A stretch of DNA of 64,000 bases from Acidimicrobiia bacterium (GTDB lineage Bacteria > Actinomycetota > Acidimicrobiia > Acidimicrobiales > AC-14), in the NCBI GenBank assembly GCA_023264995.1, contig JAHFUR010000004.1:102921-166920 (forward strand), in the 5' to 3' direction. Position 1 is the stretch's first letter. Every line of letters begins with the position of its first letter. Shown in pieces: positions 38,793-48,878 of the stretch. Under the pieces are notes generated by a model, which did no database searches, was not told where the DNA came from, and saw only the letters and a program-made list of their open reading frames with translations. A program made the translations under genes and the position numbers.

Positions 38793-40097
38793 ATGCGACT
38801 CCTGGCCTCCGACGCGGCGCGCCTGACCGGAGGGGCCCTCCACGGCCCCGATCTCACCTTCGACGGCGCCGGCATCGATACCCGCACGGTGCGGGCCGGC
38901 CAGCTGTTCGTCGCCCTCCGGGGGGCGAGGGACGGCCATGCCTTCATCGACGCCGCGGTTGCCGCCGGCGCCGCCGCCTGCCTCGTCGAGCACCCCCACG
39001 GGGCCACGACGAGCGTCGTGGTGGCCGACACCAGCGTGGCCCTGACCGCCCTGGCCACGGCCGCCCGTGGCCGGCTGCCCGAGCGGGTCGTCGGCATCAC
39101 CGGCTCGGTGGGCAAGACGTCGACCAAGGACCTGCTGGCCGCCGCCCTGGCCCGGCACTGGCGGGTGAGCGCCAGCGCCAAGTCGTTCAACAACGAGCTG
39201 GGCGTGCCGCTCACCGTGCTGGGGGCACCCGACGACGCCGAGGCGGTGGTGGTGGAGATGGGTGCCCGGGGCCGGGGCCACATCGCCGCCCTCTGTGCCG
39301 TGGCCCAGCCGGTCGTCGGGGTGGTGACCACCGTCGGGCTCTCCCACGCCGAGTTCTTCGGGACGCTCGACGACGTGGTCGCGTCGAAGGGCGAGCTGGT
39401 CGAGGCCCTCCCGGCCCACGGGACGGCGGTCCTGAACGCCGACGTGGCCCAGGTCGCCGGCATGGCGGGGCGGACCCCGGCCCGCGTCCTCACCTTCGGG
39501 CTGGCCGCCGGCGACGTGCGGGCCGAGTCGGTCACGCTCGACGATGACCTGCGCCCGGCGTTCCGGCTCCGATCGCCTTGGGGGGATGCCGGCGTGACCC
39601 TCGCCGTGCGGGGCCACCACCAGGTCGCCAACGCCCTGGCCGCCGCCGCTGCCGCCCTGGCGTGCGGCACGCCTGTGGACGCGGTTGCCGCCGGCCTGGG
39701 CGACGCCCGGCTCTCCCCCTGGCGCATGCAGCTCGAGCACGCCCCGTCGGGCGCGCTGGTCCTCAACGACACCTACAACGCCAACCCCCTCTCGGTGGAA
39801 GCGGCCCTGCGGGCCCTGGCCGCGCTCCCCGGCCGGCGCCGGACCGCCGTGCTTGGGATCATGGCCGAGCTGGGGGCCGTCGGCCCGGCCGAGCACGCCC
39901 GCCTCGGGGCCCTCGCCGCCTCGCTCGGCATCCGGGTCATCGCCGTCGACGCGCCCGGCTACGGGGGCGAGGCGGTCAGCGGGGTGCCCGAGGCCCTCGA
40001 CCGCCTCGGGCCGATCGGCGCCGGCGACGCCGTACTCATCAAGGGCAGCCGGGCCGCGGGCCTGGAGAGCCTCGCCGGTACGCTCGCAACCCGGTGA
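38793..40097 (+). CDS. murF: UDP-N-acetylmuramoyl-tripeptide--D-alanyl-D-alanine ligase
   Basis: VVGITGSVGKTSTKDLLAAAL, FNNELGVPLTVL, LNDTYNANPLSVEAAL. Confidence 0.95.
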   Translation: MRLLASDAARLTGGALHGPDLTFDGAGIDTRTVRAGQLFVALRGARDGHAFIDAAVAAGAAACLVEHPHGATTSVVVADTSVALTALATAARGRLPERVVGITGSVGKTSTKDLLAAALARHWRVSASAKSFNNELGVPLTVLGAPDDAEAVVVEMGARGRGHIAALCAVAQPVVGVVTTVGLSHAEFFGTLDDVVASKGELVEALPAHGTAVLNADVAQVAGMAGRTPARVLTFGLAAGDVRAESVTLDDDLRPAFRLRSPWGDAGVTLAVRGHHQVANALAAAAAALACGTPVDAVAAGLGDARLSPWRMQLEHAPSGALVLNDTYNANPLSVEAALRALAALPGRRRTAVLGIMAELGAVGPAEHARLGALAASLGIRVIAVDAPGYGGEAVSGVPEALDRLGPIGAGDAVLIKGSRAAGLESLAGTLATR

Positions 40098-40642
40098 AGA
40101 TCTACACACGAAGGGGTGACGACGGCACGACCGGCCTGCTCTACGGCGGGCGGGTACGCAAGGACGCCCCGGCGCCGGCGGCGTGCGGGGATGTCGACGA
40201 GGCCCAGGCCGCCCTCGGCCTGGCCCGGGCCGGCGCCGGCCGGGGCACGGAGCTCGACGGGTTGCTGGTCGGCCTCGAGCGCGACCTGTGGGTTCTCATG
40301 GCCGAGGTGGCCACCGCCCCCGAGCACCGCGACCGCCTCACGGCTGGCGCCACCCTGGTGACCGCCGACATGGTCGCCGCCCTCGAGCCGGTGATCGACG
40401 ACCTCACCGGGCGGTTCGCCCCCCCGACCGAGTTCGTCCTCCCGGGCCAGACGCCCCTGGCCGCGGCGCTCGACATGGCCCGCACCGTCGTCCGCCGGGC
40501 GGAACGCAGCGCCCTCGCCGTCGCCGTACCGGGGTCCTCCGTTGTCCCCTATCTCAACCGCCTCTCCGACCTGCTGTGGACCATGGCCCGCTGGCAGGAA
40601 GGCCAGGCCCTGCCCGCCCGCGCCCCCGAAACCGAGGAGTAA
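40094..40642 (+). CDS. PduO-type ATP:cob(I)alamin adenosyltransferase
   Basis: VKIYTRRGDDGTTGLLYGGRVRKD, GDVDEAQAALGLARA, FVLPGQTPLAAALDMARTVVRRAER. Confidence 0.93.
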   Translation: MKIYTRRGDDGTTGLLYGGRVRKDAPAPAACGDVDEAQAALGLARAGAGRGTELDGLLVGLERDLWVLMAEVATAPEHRDRLTAGATLVTADMVAALEPVIDDLTGRFAPPTEFVLPGQTPLAAALDMARTVVRRAERSALAVAVPGSSVVPYLNRLSDLLWTMARWQEGQALPARAPETEE

Positions 40643-40648
40643 CCCCCC

Positions 40649-42112
40649 ATGCCCATCACCTTCACCCTCGCCGGCGAGCTCCCGGCCGGCGCCGGCCCGA
40701 TCGGCGTGCCCGTCTTCAAGGGCCGGGTGCTGCCGGCCGGCGCCGGCGTCGACCTCGACCTGGGCTTCCTGGCCGAGCGGGGCTTCGAGGGCCGGCCCGG
40801 CGAGGCCCTGGCCGTCCCGGGCGACGGGGCCACCGTGGTCGCCCTGGGCGTCGGCGCGCCCGACCGGGTGACCGCCGAGGTCCTCCGCCGGGCCGCGGCC
40901 GCCTTCGTCCGCACGGCGTGGCGGGCCGCCGCCGGCGCCACCACCCTCCTCGCCGCCGCCCCGCCCGACCTCGACCCCGCCCTCGCCGCCCAGGCCGTCG
41001 CCGAGGGCGCGGCCCTGGCCGCCTACCGCTTCGGGCGCTACAAGGCCGACCCGAAGGCCAGCGCCATGGCCGCCCTGACCGTCGTCGGGTCGGGCGACGC
41101 CGCCGCCCATGGCCTGGCCCGGGGCGCCCGCATGGCGGCCGCCGTGGCCCTGGCCCGCGACCTGGTCAACGAGCCGGCCCGGGCCATGACCCCCCGCCGG
41201 CTGGCTGAGGTGGCGGGGGAGATCGCCGAGGCCGAGGGGCTGTCGTTGACCGTGCTCGACGAGGTGGCGATCGCCGCCGAGCGCCTGGGCGGGCTGGCCG
41301 GCGTTGCCCTCGGCTCCGACGAGCCCGCCCGCCTCATCCAGCTGGTCTGGGACCCGCCGGGGGGCGCCGACGGCGCCGTCGCCCTGGTCGGCAAGGGGAT
41401 CACCTTCGACTCCGGTGGCCTGTCCATAAAGACGGCCGAGGGCATGGAGACCATGAAGACCGACAAGTCCGGCGCGGCCGCGGTCCTGGGCGCCATGTCG
41501 GTGATCGCCGCGCTGGCCCCGCCGGTCAGGGTCATCGCCATCATCCCGGCCACCGAGAACATGCCCGGCGGCTCGGCCCTGAAGCCGGGCGACGTCCTCA
41601 CCATCCGCAACGGCACGACCGTCGAGGTCCTCAACACCGACGCCGAGGGCCGGCTGGTCCTGGCCGACGGGCTCTCCCTGGCCGTCGAGGCCGGCGTGGA
41701 CGCCATCATCGACGTGGCCACCCTCACCGGCGCCTGCGTGGTGGCCCTGGGCCGCAAGGTCGCCGGGCTGATGGGCAACAACGCCGACTGGACCGAGCAG
41801 GTGGCCGAGGCGGCCGGCCGGGCCGGCGAGGACGTGTGGCCCCTCCCCCTTCCCGACGACTACCGCAAGCTCATCGACTCCGACGTCGCCGACATCAAGA
41901 ACATCAGCAGCGGGCGCTTCGCCGGCGCCCTCACCGCCGGCCTGTTCCTCCAGGAGTTCGTGGGCGCCACGCCGTGGGCCCACCTCGACATCGCCGGCCC
42001 GGCACGCAGCGACGACGACGAGCACTACTTCCGTAAGGGAGGCACCGGCTTCGGCGTGCGGACCCTGGTGGAAGCGGTGATGGCCTTCCGCAAGCCGTCG
42101 CCGGCCGGGTGA
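40649..42112 (+). CDS. pepA: Leucyl aminopeptidase (M17)
   Basis: VGKGITFDSGGLSIKTAEGMETMKTDKSGAAAVL, NTDAEGRLVLAD. Confidence 0.96.
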   Translation: MPITFTLAGELPAGAGPIGVPVFKGRVLPAGAGVDLDLGFLAERGFEGRPGEALAVPGDGATVVALGVGAPDRVTAEVLRRAAAAFVRTAWRAAAGATTLLAAAPPDLDPALAAQAVAEGAALAAYRFGRYKADPKASAMAALTVVGSGDAAAHGLARGARMAAAVALARDLVNEPARAMTPRRLAEVAGEIAEAEGLSLTVLDEVAIAAERLGGLAGVALGSDEPARLIQLVWDPPGGADGAVALVGKGITFDSGGLSIKTAEGMETMKTDKSGAAAVLGAMSVIAALAPPVRVIAIIPATENMPGGSALKPGDVLTIRNGTTVEVLNTDAEGRLVLADGLSLAVEAGVDAIIDVATLTGACVVALGRKVAGLMGNNADWTEQVAEAAGRAGEDVWPLPLPDDYRKLIDSDVADIKNISSGRFAGALTAGLFLQEFVGATPWAHLDIAGPARSDDDEHYFRKGGTGFGVRTLVEAVMAFRKPSPAG

Positions 42113-42483
42113 GGTTCGACTTCGACTTCGACCCGCTCTACCGGGCGGTCGCCCTGGCCTTCGGCGTCACGCCCGGCCGGTCCTTCGTGGAGGTGGCAGA
42201 CGGCCGGCTCATCGCCCGGTTCGGGTTCTGGCGCCTGTCGACCGAGCTGGCCAACGTCTGCGGCACGGAGGTCACCGGGCCGTACCGGACCTACACGACG
42301 ATCGGGCCGGCCCACCTGTCGCTCGTCGACCACGGCCTCACCTTCGCCTCGAACCGCCGGCTCGGCCTCTGCATCTGCTTCCACCAACCGGTGCCCGGCC
42401 TCGAGCCCTCCGGTCGCCTCCGCCACCCCGGCTTGACCGTCACGGTGGCCGACGTCGCCGGCCTGGCCGCCGCCCTCGCCTGA
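42109..42483 (+). CDS. Uncharacterised protein (124 aa)
   Basis: GTGA overlap with pepA; coherent ORF MRFDFDFDPLYRAVALAFGVTPGRSFVEV... Confidence 0.65.
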   Translation: MRFDFDFDPLYRAVALAFGVTPGRSFVEVADGRLIARFGFWRLSTELANVCGTEVTGPYRTYTTIGPAHLSLVDHGLTFASNRRLGLCICFHQPVPGLEPSGRLRHPGLTVTVADVAGLAAALA

Positions 42484-42488
42484 CCCAA

Positions 42489-42532
42489 CCGGTGACGATC
42501 GAACACGCCGGGGCGTGTCGGACCGTCACCAG
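42489..42532. repeat. Palindromic repeat copy 2: 21-bp imperfect hairpin, 2-nt loop, between convergent genes
   Basis: CCGGTGACGATCGAACACGCC (42489-42509) / GGCGTGTCGGACCGTCACCAG (42512-42532), 17 of 21 paired. Confidence 0.7.
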
Positions 42533-42540
42533 CGCGGCGG

Positions 42541-43629
42541 TCAGGTCAGGTCGACCTGGGAATGGTCGCCCAGCATGAAGCGGTTGGCCCGGGGCCGGCG
42601 GGCCGAGCGGGTGACGACCACCTGCTTGCCGATGAGGGAGTCCTCGACCCGGGGGATGTCGACGATGCGGCTGTCGTCGAGGATCACCGAGTGCTCGATC
42701 TCCGAGCGCACGACCTGGCACCGCTCGGCGATGGAGGTGAACGGGCCCACGAAGCTGTGCTCGACCCGGGTGCCGGCGCCGATGATGGCCGGGCCCCGGA
42801 TCGTGGACGCCACCACCTCGGCACCCTCGCAGACCACGACCCGGCCCTCGATCTTCGAGTCGGCATCGACTGTGCCCTCGATGCGCTGGTCGAGCGTCTC
42901 CAGGATGAGCCGGTTGCCCTCGAGGAGGGCGTCGAGCTTGCCAGTGTCGATCCACCAACCGTCGACGACCTGATGGTGCACCCGGTGGCCGTGGTCGAGG
43001 AGCCACTGGATGGCGTCGGTGATCTCCAGCTCGCCCCGGCCCGACGGGGCGATGGCCCGGACCGCCTCGTGGATGGTCGGGTCGAAGAGGTAGACGCCGA
43101 CCAGGGCCAGGTCGGAGGGCGGGTCCACCGGCTTCTCGACCAGGCGCAGCACCTCACCGTCGGCGCCGATCTCGGCCACGCCGAAGCGCTGGGGGTCGGG
43201 CACCCGGGCCAGCAGGATCTGGGCGACGGCCGGTGTGGGGCCGGCGCCGAGCCGACCGTGGGCCTCGAAGCGGTCGACGAACCCCTTGACCCCCTGGCGG
43301 AGCAGGTTGTCGCCCAGGTACATCACGAAGTCGTCCTGACCCAGGAAGTCCCGGGCGATCAGGACACAGTGGGCCAGCCCGAGGGGGGCGTCCTGGGCGA
43401 TGTAGGTGACCTTGAGGCCCCACGCCGACCCATCGCCGACCGCGGCGCGGATCTCCTCGGCCGTGTCGCCCACCACCATCCCGACCTCGACGATCCCGGC
43501 CTCGGCCATCTGCTCCAGCCCGTAGAAGAGGATGGGCTTGTTGGCCACCGGCACGAGCTGCTTGGCGCTGGTGTGGGTGATCGGCCGCAGGCGGGTGCCG
43601 GCGCCGCCGGCGAGGATGAGGGCCTTCAT
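42541..43629 (-). CDS. rmlA: Glucose-1-phosphate thymidylyltransferase (long form with left-handed beta-helix)
   Basis: MKALILAGGAGTRLRPITHTSAKQLVPVANKPILFYGLE; WWIDTGKLDALLEGNRLIL. Confidence 0.92.
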   Translation of the reverse strand: MKALILAGGAGTRLRPITHTSAKQLVPVANKPILFYGLEQMAEAGIVEVGMVVGDTAEEIRAAVGDGSAWGLKVTYIAQDAPLGLAHCVLIARDFLGQDDFVMYLGDNLLRQGVKGFVDRFEAHGRLGAGPTPAVAQILLARVPDPQRFGVAEIGADGEVLRLVEKPVDPPSDLALVGVYLFDPTIHEAVRAIAPSGRGELEITDAIQWLLDHGHRVHHQVVDGWWIDTGKLDALLEGNRLILETLDQRIEGTVDADSKIEGRVVVCEGAEVVASTIRGPAIIGAGTRVEHSFVGPFTSIAERCQVVRSEIEHSVILDDSRIVDIPRVEDSLIGKQVVVTRSARRPRANRFMLGDHSQVDLT

Positions 43630-43660
43630 GTCTGTTCCTGCATGACTCGGGTCTAGCCGC

Positions 43661-45079
43661 TCATCGCTCGCCCATCCACCTGAGCAGCTCCTCGCCGGCC
43701 ACCCGGCCCCGCGTGGCCAGGCGCCGGCGGCCGGCCAGGGCCTCGGGCACCATGCGGACATAGGCGCCGTAGGCCCGCAGCCGCCGGCGCACGGTCTCGA
43801 CCGACGGCGGCCGCCGGCGGGCCAGGGGCACGAGGATGTCGCGCCGGGCGTAGGACCCGGTGATGAGCAGGTGGCGGCCCACCTCGCGCAGCGCCAGGCC
43901 GGTGGGCGCGTTGCGGGTCAGGGTGAGCAGGCGGTTGCGCTCGTCGTAGTGCTGGAAGAGCCGGGAGCCCTCCACCGACGAGGCCGAATGCACGTGGCGC
44001 ACCACCGACCCGGGCACGTAGAAGTACCGCCAGCCCTGGGCCCGGCCCCGCCACGAGAGGTCGAAGTCCTCGTAGTACAAGAAGTAGTGCTCCTCGAAAA
44101 GGCCGACGCGCTCGAGGTACTCACTCGACAGCAGGACAGCCGCCCCGCACCAGGCGAACACCTCCTCGACCTCGTCGAACTGGCCGTCATCGCGCTCGAG
44201 ATAGCCCCGGTCGGCGCCGTGCCCGTCGGCGAGGAGGACCGAGCCCACGTTGTTGAGCACGTCGAAGGGGTCGCCCCCCAAGGCGATGCGGTGCCAGGCG
44301 GGCTCCCGGGTGACGTGGACCTCGGTGCTCCGGTCCCCCGAGCGGGCCACCACCGTGCGGTCGTCGTCGGCGGCCAGGCGCAGCTCGCAGACCGGGAGCT
44401 CGCCACTGCGGCCGGCGGGCACCCGCAGGTGGGCATCGCCGCTCGTCCATTCGAAGGTGCCCTCCCCGCCGCCGGCGTGCTCGAGGCCCCAGAACCCCGA
44501 CACGAGCTGCCACCGCTCCGAGGCGTCCTGGCCGTTGACCCGGGCGCCCGACAAGCGCACGCCGAGCCGCCGGCGGTCGCCCATGCCCCGCACGGCCGTC
44601 TCCGAAGTGAGCCGGATGTCGACGAAGCGGTCGGCGAAGAGGATCTTCGGGTTGGCGGCCCCGACCGACGGGTCGGCCTCCAGGACGTCGACGAGGGGTG
44701 CCAACCACCCCGGGTCGACCTCGGCGTCGTTGTTCACCAGGGCGACGTAGTCCACGCCGTCCAGGTCGGACAGTGCCAGGTTGCACCCGCCGCCGAAGCC
44801 CAGGTTCCCGCCGGCGTCCAGGACCCTGACGGCCGGCATCTCGGCCCGCACGCGGGCGGCCACGCCATCGGTGGACCCGTTCTCCACCATCACGATGTCG
44901 AGGGCCGCCGCGGGCCAGTCCGACTGGAGAAGGCTGGCGAGGCAGGAACGGGTGAGCGCGCCGCCGTTGTGGTTGACGACGACCACCCGGACGCGTGGCC
45001 GGCGTAGCTCGGCGGCGGTTGGCTCAGCGGTCGACAGGCTGGTCCTCCGAGGTGGTCGCCGGGCTGCGGGGGGTGTCAT
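43661..45079 (-). CDS. GT2 family glycosyltransferase
   Basis: VVVVNHNGGALTRSCLASLL, VMVENGSTDGV, NLGFGGGCNLAL, ALVNNDAEVDPGWL. Confidence 0.9.
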   Translation of the reverse strand: MTPPAARRPPRRTSLSTAEPTAAELRRPRVRVVVVNHNGGALTRSCLASLLQSDWPAAALDIVMVENGSTDGVAARVRAEMPAVRVLDAGGNLGFGGGCNLALSDLDGVDYVALVNNDAEVDPGWLAPLVDVLEADPSVGAANPKILFADRFVDIRLTSETAVRGMGDRRRLGVRLSGARVNGQDASERWQLVSGFWGLEHAGGGEGTFEWTSGDAHLRVPAGRSGELPVCELRLAADDDRTVVARSGDRSTEVHVTREPAWHRIALGGDPFDVLNNVGSVLLADGHGADRGYLERDDGQFDEVEEVFAWCGAAVLLSSEYLERVGLFEEHYFLYYEDFDLSWRGRAQGWRYFYVPGSVVRHVHSASSVEGSRLFQHYDERNRLLTLTRNAPTGLALREVGRHLLITGSYARRDILVPLARRRPPSVETVRRRLRAYGAYVRMVPEALAGRRRLATRGRVAGEELLRWMGER

Positions 45080-45413
45080 GAGGTGGGTCGGCGCGCAGGA
45101 TGGCGAGCTCCTCGGCGAGCAGTCGGGTGCGGGCGTCGAGGCGGGCCAGCTCCCAGGAGAAATGGACGACGATCAGGAACAACAGGGTGATGGCGCCGAG
45201 GAAGAAGGTGCCGGGGGCGTAGGCGATGCCCAGCCAGCTCGACGCCCGGTCGAGCACCCGCGGGAAGGTGGCCACGAAGGCGAGCACCGCACCGATCGAG
45301 AGCCACAGGAGTGCATACCGCGACGGCAGTTGGTTACGCCGCACCATGCGCACGATGAACAGCAGGCTGATGGCGGTGAGGACCAGGATGAGGACGTGGC
45401 CGCCGGCGCTCAT
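45024..45413 (-). CDS. DUF2304-like membrane protein
   Basis: HVLILVLTAISLLFIVRMVRRNQLPSRYALLWLSIGAVLAFVATFP...; adjacent to GT2 as is typical. Confidence 0.8.
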   Translation of the reverse strand: MSAGGHVLILVLTAISLLFIVRMVRRNQLPSRYALLWLSIGAVLAFVATFPRVLDRASSWLGIAYAPGTFFLGAITLLFLIVVHFSWELARLDARTRLLAEELAILRADPPHDTPRSPATTSEDQPVDR

Positions 45414-46216
45414 CTGACCGCCCGCCTCAAGGCCCGCTCGCGCCGGCGGATCGGGGCGCGGCTGAGCAGGGAGAGCAGCGCCCGGAGGTAGTGGTAGGCC
45501 AGCCGGAAGTTCTGGGTCGACGGGGTGCCGGCGGCGCGGACCCGCATGGTCACCGGCACCTCCACGACCCGGAAACCGGCCTGGCAGGCCCGGAGCAGGG
45601 CCTCGACGGTGTCGCCCAGATACTCGTTGGGGTAGTCGGCCGCGTAGAACGCCAGCAGCGGGGCGGAGAAGGCCCGGAACCCGGACGAGGTATCGGTGAA
45701 CTTCCGGCCGGACAGCACCCGGACCGCCAGCCGCAGGACACCCATGGCGCCGCCACGCAGGCGGCCGACGCTGTACTCCGAGCCTTCGTCGGGCGCCGAG
45801 AACCGGCTGCCGATCACCAGGTCCGCACCCTCGTCGAGGGCGGCAAGGAGGGCGGGCACCTGGCTCGGGTCGTGCTGGCCGTCGGCGTCGAACTGCACGG
45901 CGCGCCCGTACCCGTGGCTGACGGCGTAGCGGAAGCCGGTCTGCAGCGCCCCACCCACACCCAGGTTGAACGGCAGGACGGCGACGGGCACGCGCTCGGC
46001 CCGGGCCACCGCCGCCGTGCGGTCGGTGGAGCCGTCGTCGACGACGAGCACGTCGAGGTGGGGGCACGACCGGGCCAGCTCGCGGAGCACGTCGGTGAGG
46101 GCGGCCTCCTCGTTGAGGGCGGGCAGGATCACCAGCGTACGCGCCGACCGGGCTGGACCGGCCGGCGATGTCAGCGGGAGGGCCCCAGGGTGGTCCCGCA
46201 CCAGGGCCTCCGTCAC
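45410..46216 (-). CDS. GT2 family glycosyltransferase (polyprenyl-phosphate mannosyltransferase-like)
   Basis: VILPALNEEAALTDVL, VVDDGSTDRTAAVA, QFDADGQHDPSQVP, VIGSRF. Confidence 0.9.
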   Translation of the reverse strand: MTEALVRDHPGALPLTSPAGPARSARTLVILPALNEEAALTDVLRELARSCPHLDVLVVDDGSTDRTAAVARAERVPVAVLPFNLGVGGALQTGFRYAVSHGYGRAVQFDADGQHDPSQVPALLAALDEGADLVIGSRFSAPDEGSEYSVGRLRGGAMGVLRLAVRVLSGRKFTDTSSGFRAFSAPLLAFYAADYPNEYLGDTVEALLRACQAGFRVVEVPVTMRVRAAGTPSTQNFRLAYHYLRALLSLLSRAPIRRRERALRRAVR

Positions 46217-47397
46217 CGTGGCCGGTCGATCCGGAAGAGGCCGAGGAAGAAGGCGGCGAAGCTGGTCTGGGCGCCCACCATCATCAGGGTCATGGCCAGC
46301 AACGCCGGCCGCAACGAGTTGATGGGGCCGAGGCCACGGCGGAGCCAGTGCAGGAGAATGGCGGCGTCGATCACGAAGCCGACGAGGAACATCAGGCCGC
46401 CGCCGACCAGCCCGCGCTCGAGGCTGTAGTTCCGTTCGAACCAGTGCTGGAGCCGGTCGGAGCCGGGGCCCTGCTCGAGCGGCAGGCAGGTACGGGCAAA
46501 CACCCCGAACAGCAGCGTCTGGTACCCGAGGATGGCCAGCAGGGCGAAGAGGGCACTGAAGTGGACGTCGAGGGCGTGGAAGCCGAGGTTCAACGGCCCC
46601 GGGAGCAGCAGGCCCTGGCCGACCAGGCCGAGCACGAACATGGCGATCCCCGGCCCGGTGAAGAGCCAGTTGGGGCTGCGCAGGAGCATGAAGCGGAGGT
46701 GGCGCCACCCGTCGCGCATGGAGTGGAGCTTCGACTCGCCCTCCCGGGGGTGGTAGGTGATCGGCACCTCGGTACCCCGCAGGCCCACCCTGGCCGCCTG
46801 GATGACGATCTCCGACGCCAGCTCCATGCCCTCGGACTGCAGGCCCATGCGGCGGTAGGCGTCGCTCGTGAAAGCCCGCATGCCGCTGTGGGCATCGGAG
46901 CTGTCGACCTTGAACAGCCGGTTGAGCACGCCGGTGAGGACGGGGTTCCCGATGTAGCGGTGGGTCCACGGCATGGCACCCGGCAGGATGCGGCCAGCGA
47001 AGCGGGAACCGAGGACATAGTCGAAGCCCTCGTGGAGGGGGGCGATGAGCCGGTCGAGCTGGGCGAAGTCGTAGCTGCCGTCGGAATCGCCCATGATGAT
47101 GAACCGGCCTCGGGCCGCGGCGAAACCCTTGAGGTACGCGTTGCCGTAGCCCCGCTCCGGCTGGCTGACGACTCGGGCGCCGGCCCTGGTGGCGACGGCC
47201 ACTGAATCGTCGGTGGAACCGTTGTCGCTGATGACGACCTCGCCGGTGAGGCCGGTGCGGCGGATCCCTTCCCACGCCTTCTCGATGCACGCGCCCACAG
47301 AACCGGCCTCGTTGAGGCAGGGCATCACCACCGAGATGTCGGGAGCGACGTGCGACGGCTCGCGGGCGCTCAGGTCGACCGCTCCGGTGGCGCTCAT
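46213..47397 (-). CDS. GT2 family glycosyltransferase with C-terminal TM segments
   Basis: SVVMPCLNEAGSVGACI, VISDNGSTDDSVAVA, MGDSDGSYDF, VLGSRFAGRI; alternative GTG start 47403. Confidence 0.9.
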   Translation of the reverse strand: MSATGAVDLSAREPSHVAPDISVVMPCLNEAGSVGACIEKAWEGIRRTGLTGEVVISDNGSTDDSVAVATRAGARVVSQPERGYGNAYLKGFAAARGRFIIMGDSDGSYDFAQLDRLIAPLHEGFDYVLGSRFAGRILPGAMPWTHRYIGNPVLTGVLNRLFKVDSSDAHSGMRAFTSDAYRRMGLQSEGMELASEIVIQAARVGLRGTEVPITYHPREGESKLHSMRDGWRHLRFMLLRSPNWLFTGPGIAMFVLGLVGQGLLLPGPLNLGFHALDVHFSALFALLAILGYQTLLFGVFARTCLPLEQGPGSDRLQHWFERNYSLERGLVGGGLMFLVGFVIDAAILLHWLRRGLGPINSLRPALLAMTLMMVGAQTSFAAFFLGLFRIDRPR

Positions 47398-47409
47398 GCG
47401 CACGTCAGT

Positions 47410-48798
47410 TTAGGCGGGGTCGCGGTCGCGCCTGGTGACCACAGCCCGGCGGACCCGGCCCGCGGCCTTCCGTGCCGCCAGCCCGACGCCCCCGTCCCGC
47501 AGGTGGTCGGCCGCCGTCTGGAGGTCGTAGGCCAGCCCCCGCCAGCGCTCCTTCACCTCGGTGAGGTCGTGGCGGAGGCCGGCCGTGGCCCCGGGGTCGA
47601 GCAGGTCGGGCGCCCGGTGCGGGTCACGGCAGAACTCGACGAGGGGGGCCAGGACCTTCGGCCAGGTCAGCTCGGTGGCGAGCGCGCCGGCGCCGGCGGC
47701 CATGGACGCCCGCAGCTCGTCGTCGTCGAGGATCCGGGCCAGCGCCGCCTCCAGGGCGGCGACGTCTCCAGCCGGGACCGTGAGGCCGATGCCCCGGTCC
47801 TCGATCAGGCCGGCCAGAGCGTCGCCCCCGGTGGCCACGGTGGGCAGCGACGCCCACAGATAGTCGAGGATGCGGGTGCGGAAGGAGAACGCCGTCTCGA
47901 CGTGGTCGAGGTGGGTGCTCACCCCGATGTCGGCCTCGAGCAGGTAGTTCTGGCGGTCGTCGTACTCCACCCATCCCTCGTTGAAGAAGACGTGGGTGCC
48001 GGTGAGCCCGAGCCGGTCGGACAGCTCGCGGGCGGCCACCGCCATCCGCATCTCGGGGATGTCGGGGTTGGGGTGTTTGAGGCCCAGGAAGAACAGGCGC
48101 ACGTCGGACCGCCGCCGGCGGAGCCGGTCGACGGCGTGGAGGAGGGTGAGCGGGTCGAACCAGTTGTAGATGCCGCCGCCCCAGAGCAGGACCTTGTCGT
48201 CGGGGCCGATCCCGGGGACCACGCCCTTGATGGCCGGACGGGTGCGGGCCGGCGCCACATCAGGCACGCCGAAGGGGACCACGCTGATCAGGGAGCGCAG
48301 CGTCTGGTCGTCGTCGTAGCTGACCGGGTTGACCCGGCCGAGGGCCGAGAGCTGGCCCAGCCAGAAGTCCCGCTGCTTCTCCGACGCGCACAGGAAGAAG
48401 TCGCCCCGTAGGAGCTGCTCGTTCAGGACCGCGGTGGCCGACTGGACGGCGATCAGCCGGCCCCGCCGGCCCTCGTCCCGGCCCTGTTCGAGCTGCTCGA
48501 GGTGCAGCGGGTCGTAGACGTCGGCGACGAGCACCTTGTCCGACTCCAGGAGGAACGGCCGCTTGTGCACCAGCCAGCCCTGGAAGACCAGCACGTCGCA
48601 CCACCGCTCGAGCTCGACCAGGCCGGCGTCATCGACCGCCAGCACCGGGAACGGAGCGTCGGGGAGGTCGGCCAGCGTGGTGGTGACCAGCCGGACCTCG
48701 TGCTCGGCCGCCAGGGCGCCGGCGATCTGCCACGCCCTGATCCCCGGCCCGGCCATGCGGGCCGTGAGGGTGTCGGGGGTGGCGACGACGATCTTCAT
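47410..48798 (-). CDS. GT4-type glycosyltransferase
   Basis: DKVLLWGGGIYNWFDPLTLLHAVDRLR, LFFLGLKHPNPDIPEMRMA, GVSTHLDHVETAFSFRTRILDYLWASLPTVATGGD; near-identical motifs to C-terminal half of 53719..56232. Confidence 0.88.
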   Translation of the reverse strand: MKIVVATPDTLTARMAGPGIRAWQIAGALAAEHEVRLVTTTLADLPDAPFPVLAVDDAGLVELERWCDVLVFQGWLVHKRPFLLESDKVLVADVYDPLHLEQLEQGRDEGRRGRLIAVQSATAVLNEQLLRGDFFLCASEKQRDFWLGQLSALGRVNPVSYDDDQTLRSLISVVPFGVPDVAPARTRPAIKGVVPGIGPDDKVLLWGGGIYNWFDPLTLLHAVDRLRRRRSDVRLFFLGLKHPNPDIPEMRMAVAARELSDRLGLTGTHVFFNEGWVEYDDRQNYLLEADIGVSTHLDHVETAFSFRTRILDYLWASLPTVATGGDALAGLIEDRGIGLTVPAGDVAALEAALARILDDDELRASMAAGAGALATELTWPKVLAPLVEFCRDPHRAPDLLDPGATAGLRHDLTEVKERWRGLAYDLQTAADHLRDGGVGLAARKAAGRVRRAVVTRRDRDPA

Positions 48799-48878
48799 CG
48801 CGTCGACACTACGGCGACTGATCTGTATTGCCGGGCAGGTCCGTAGAACGGGTACAGCGAGAGAGAGAAGGCCCCAGC

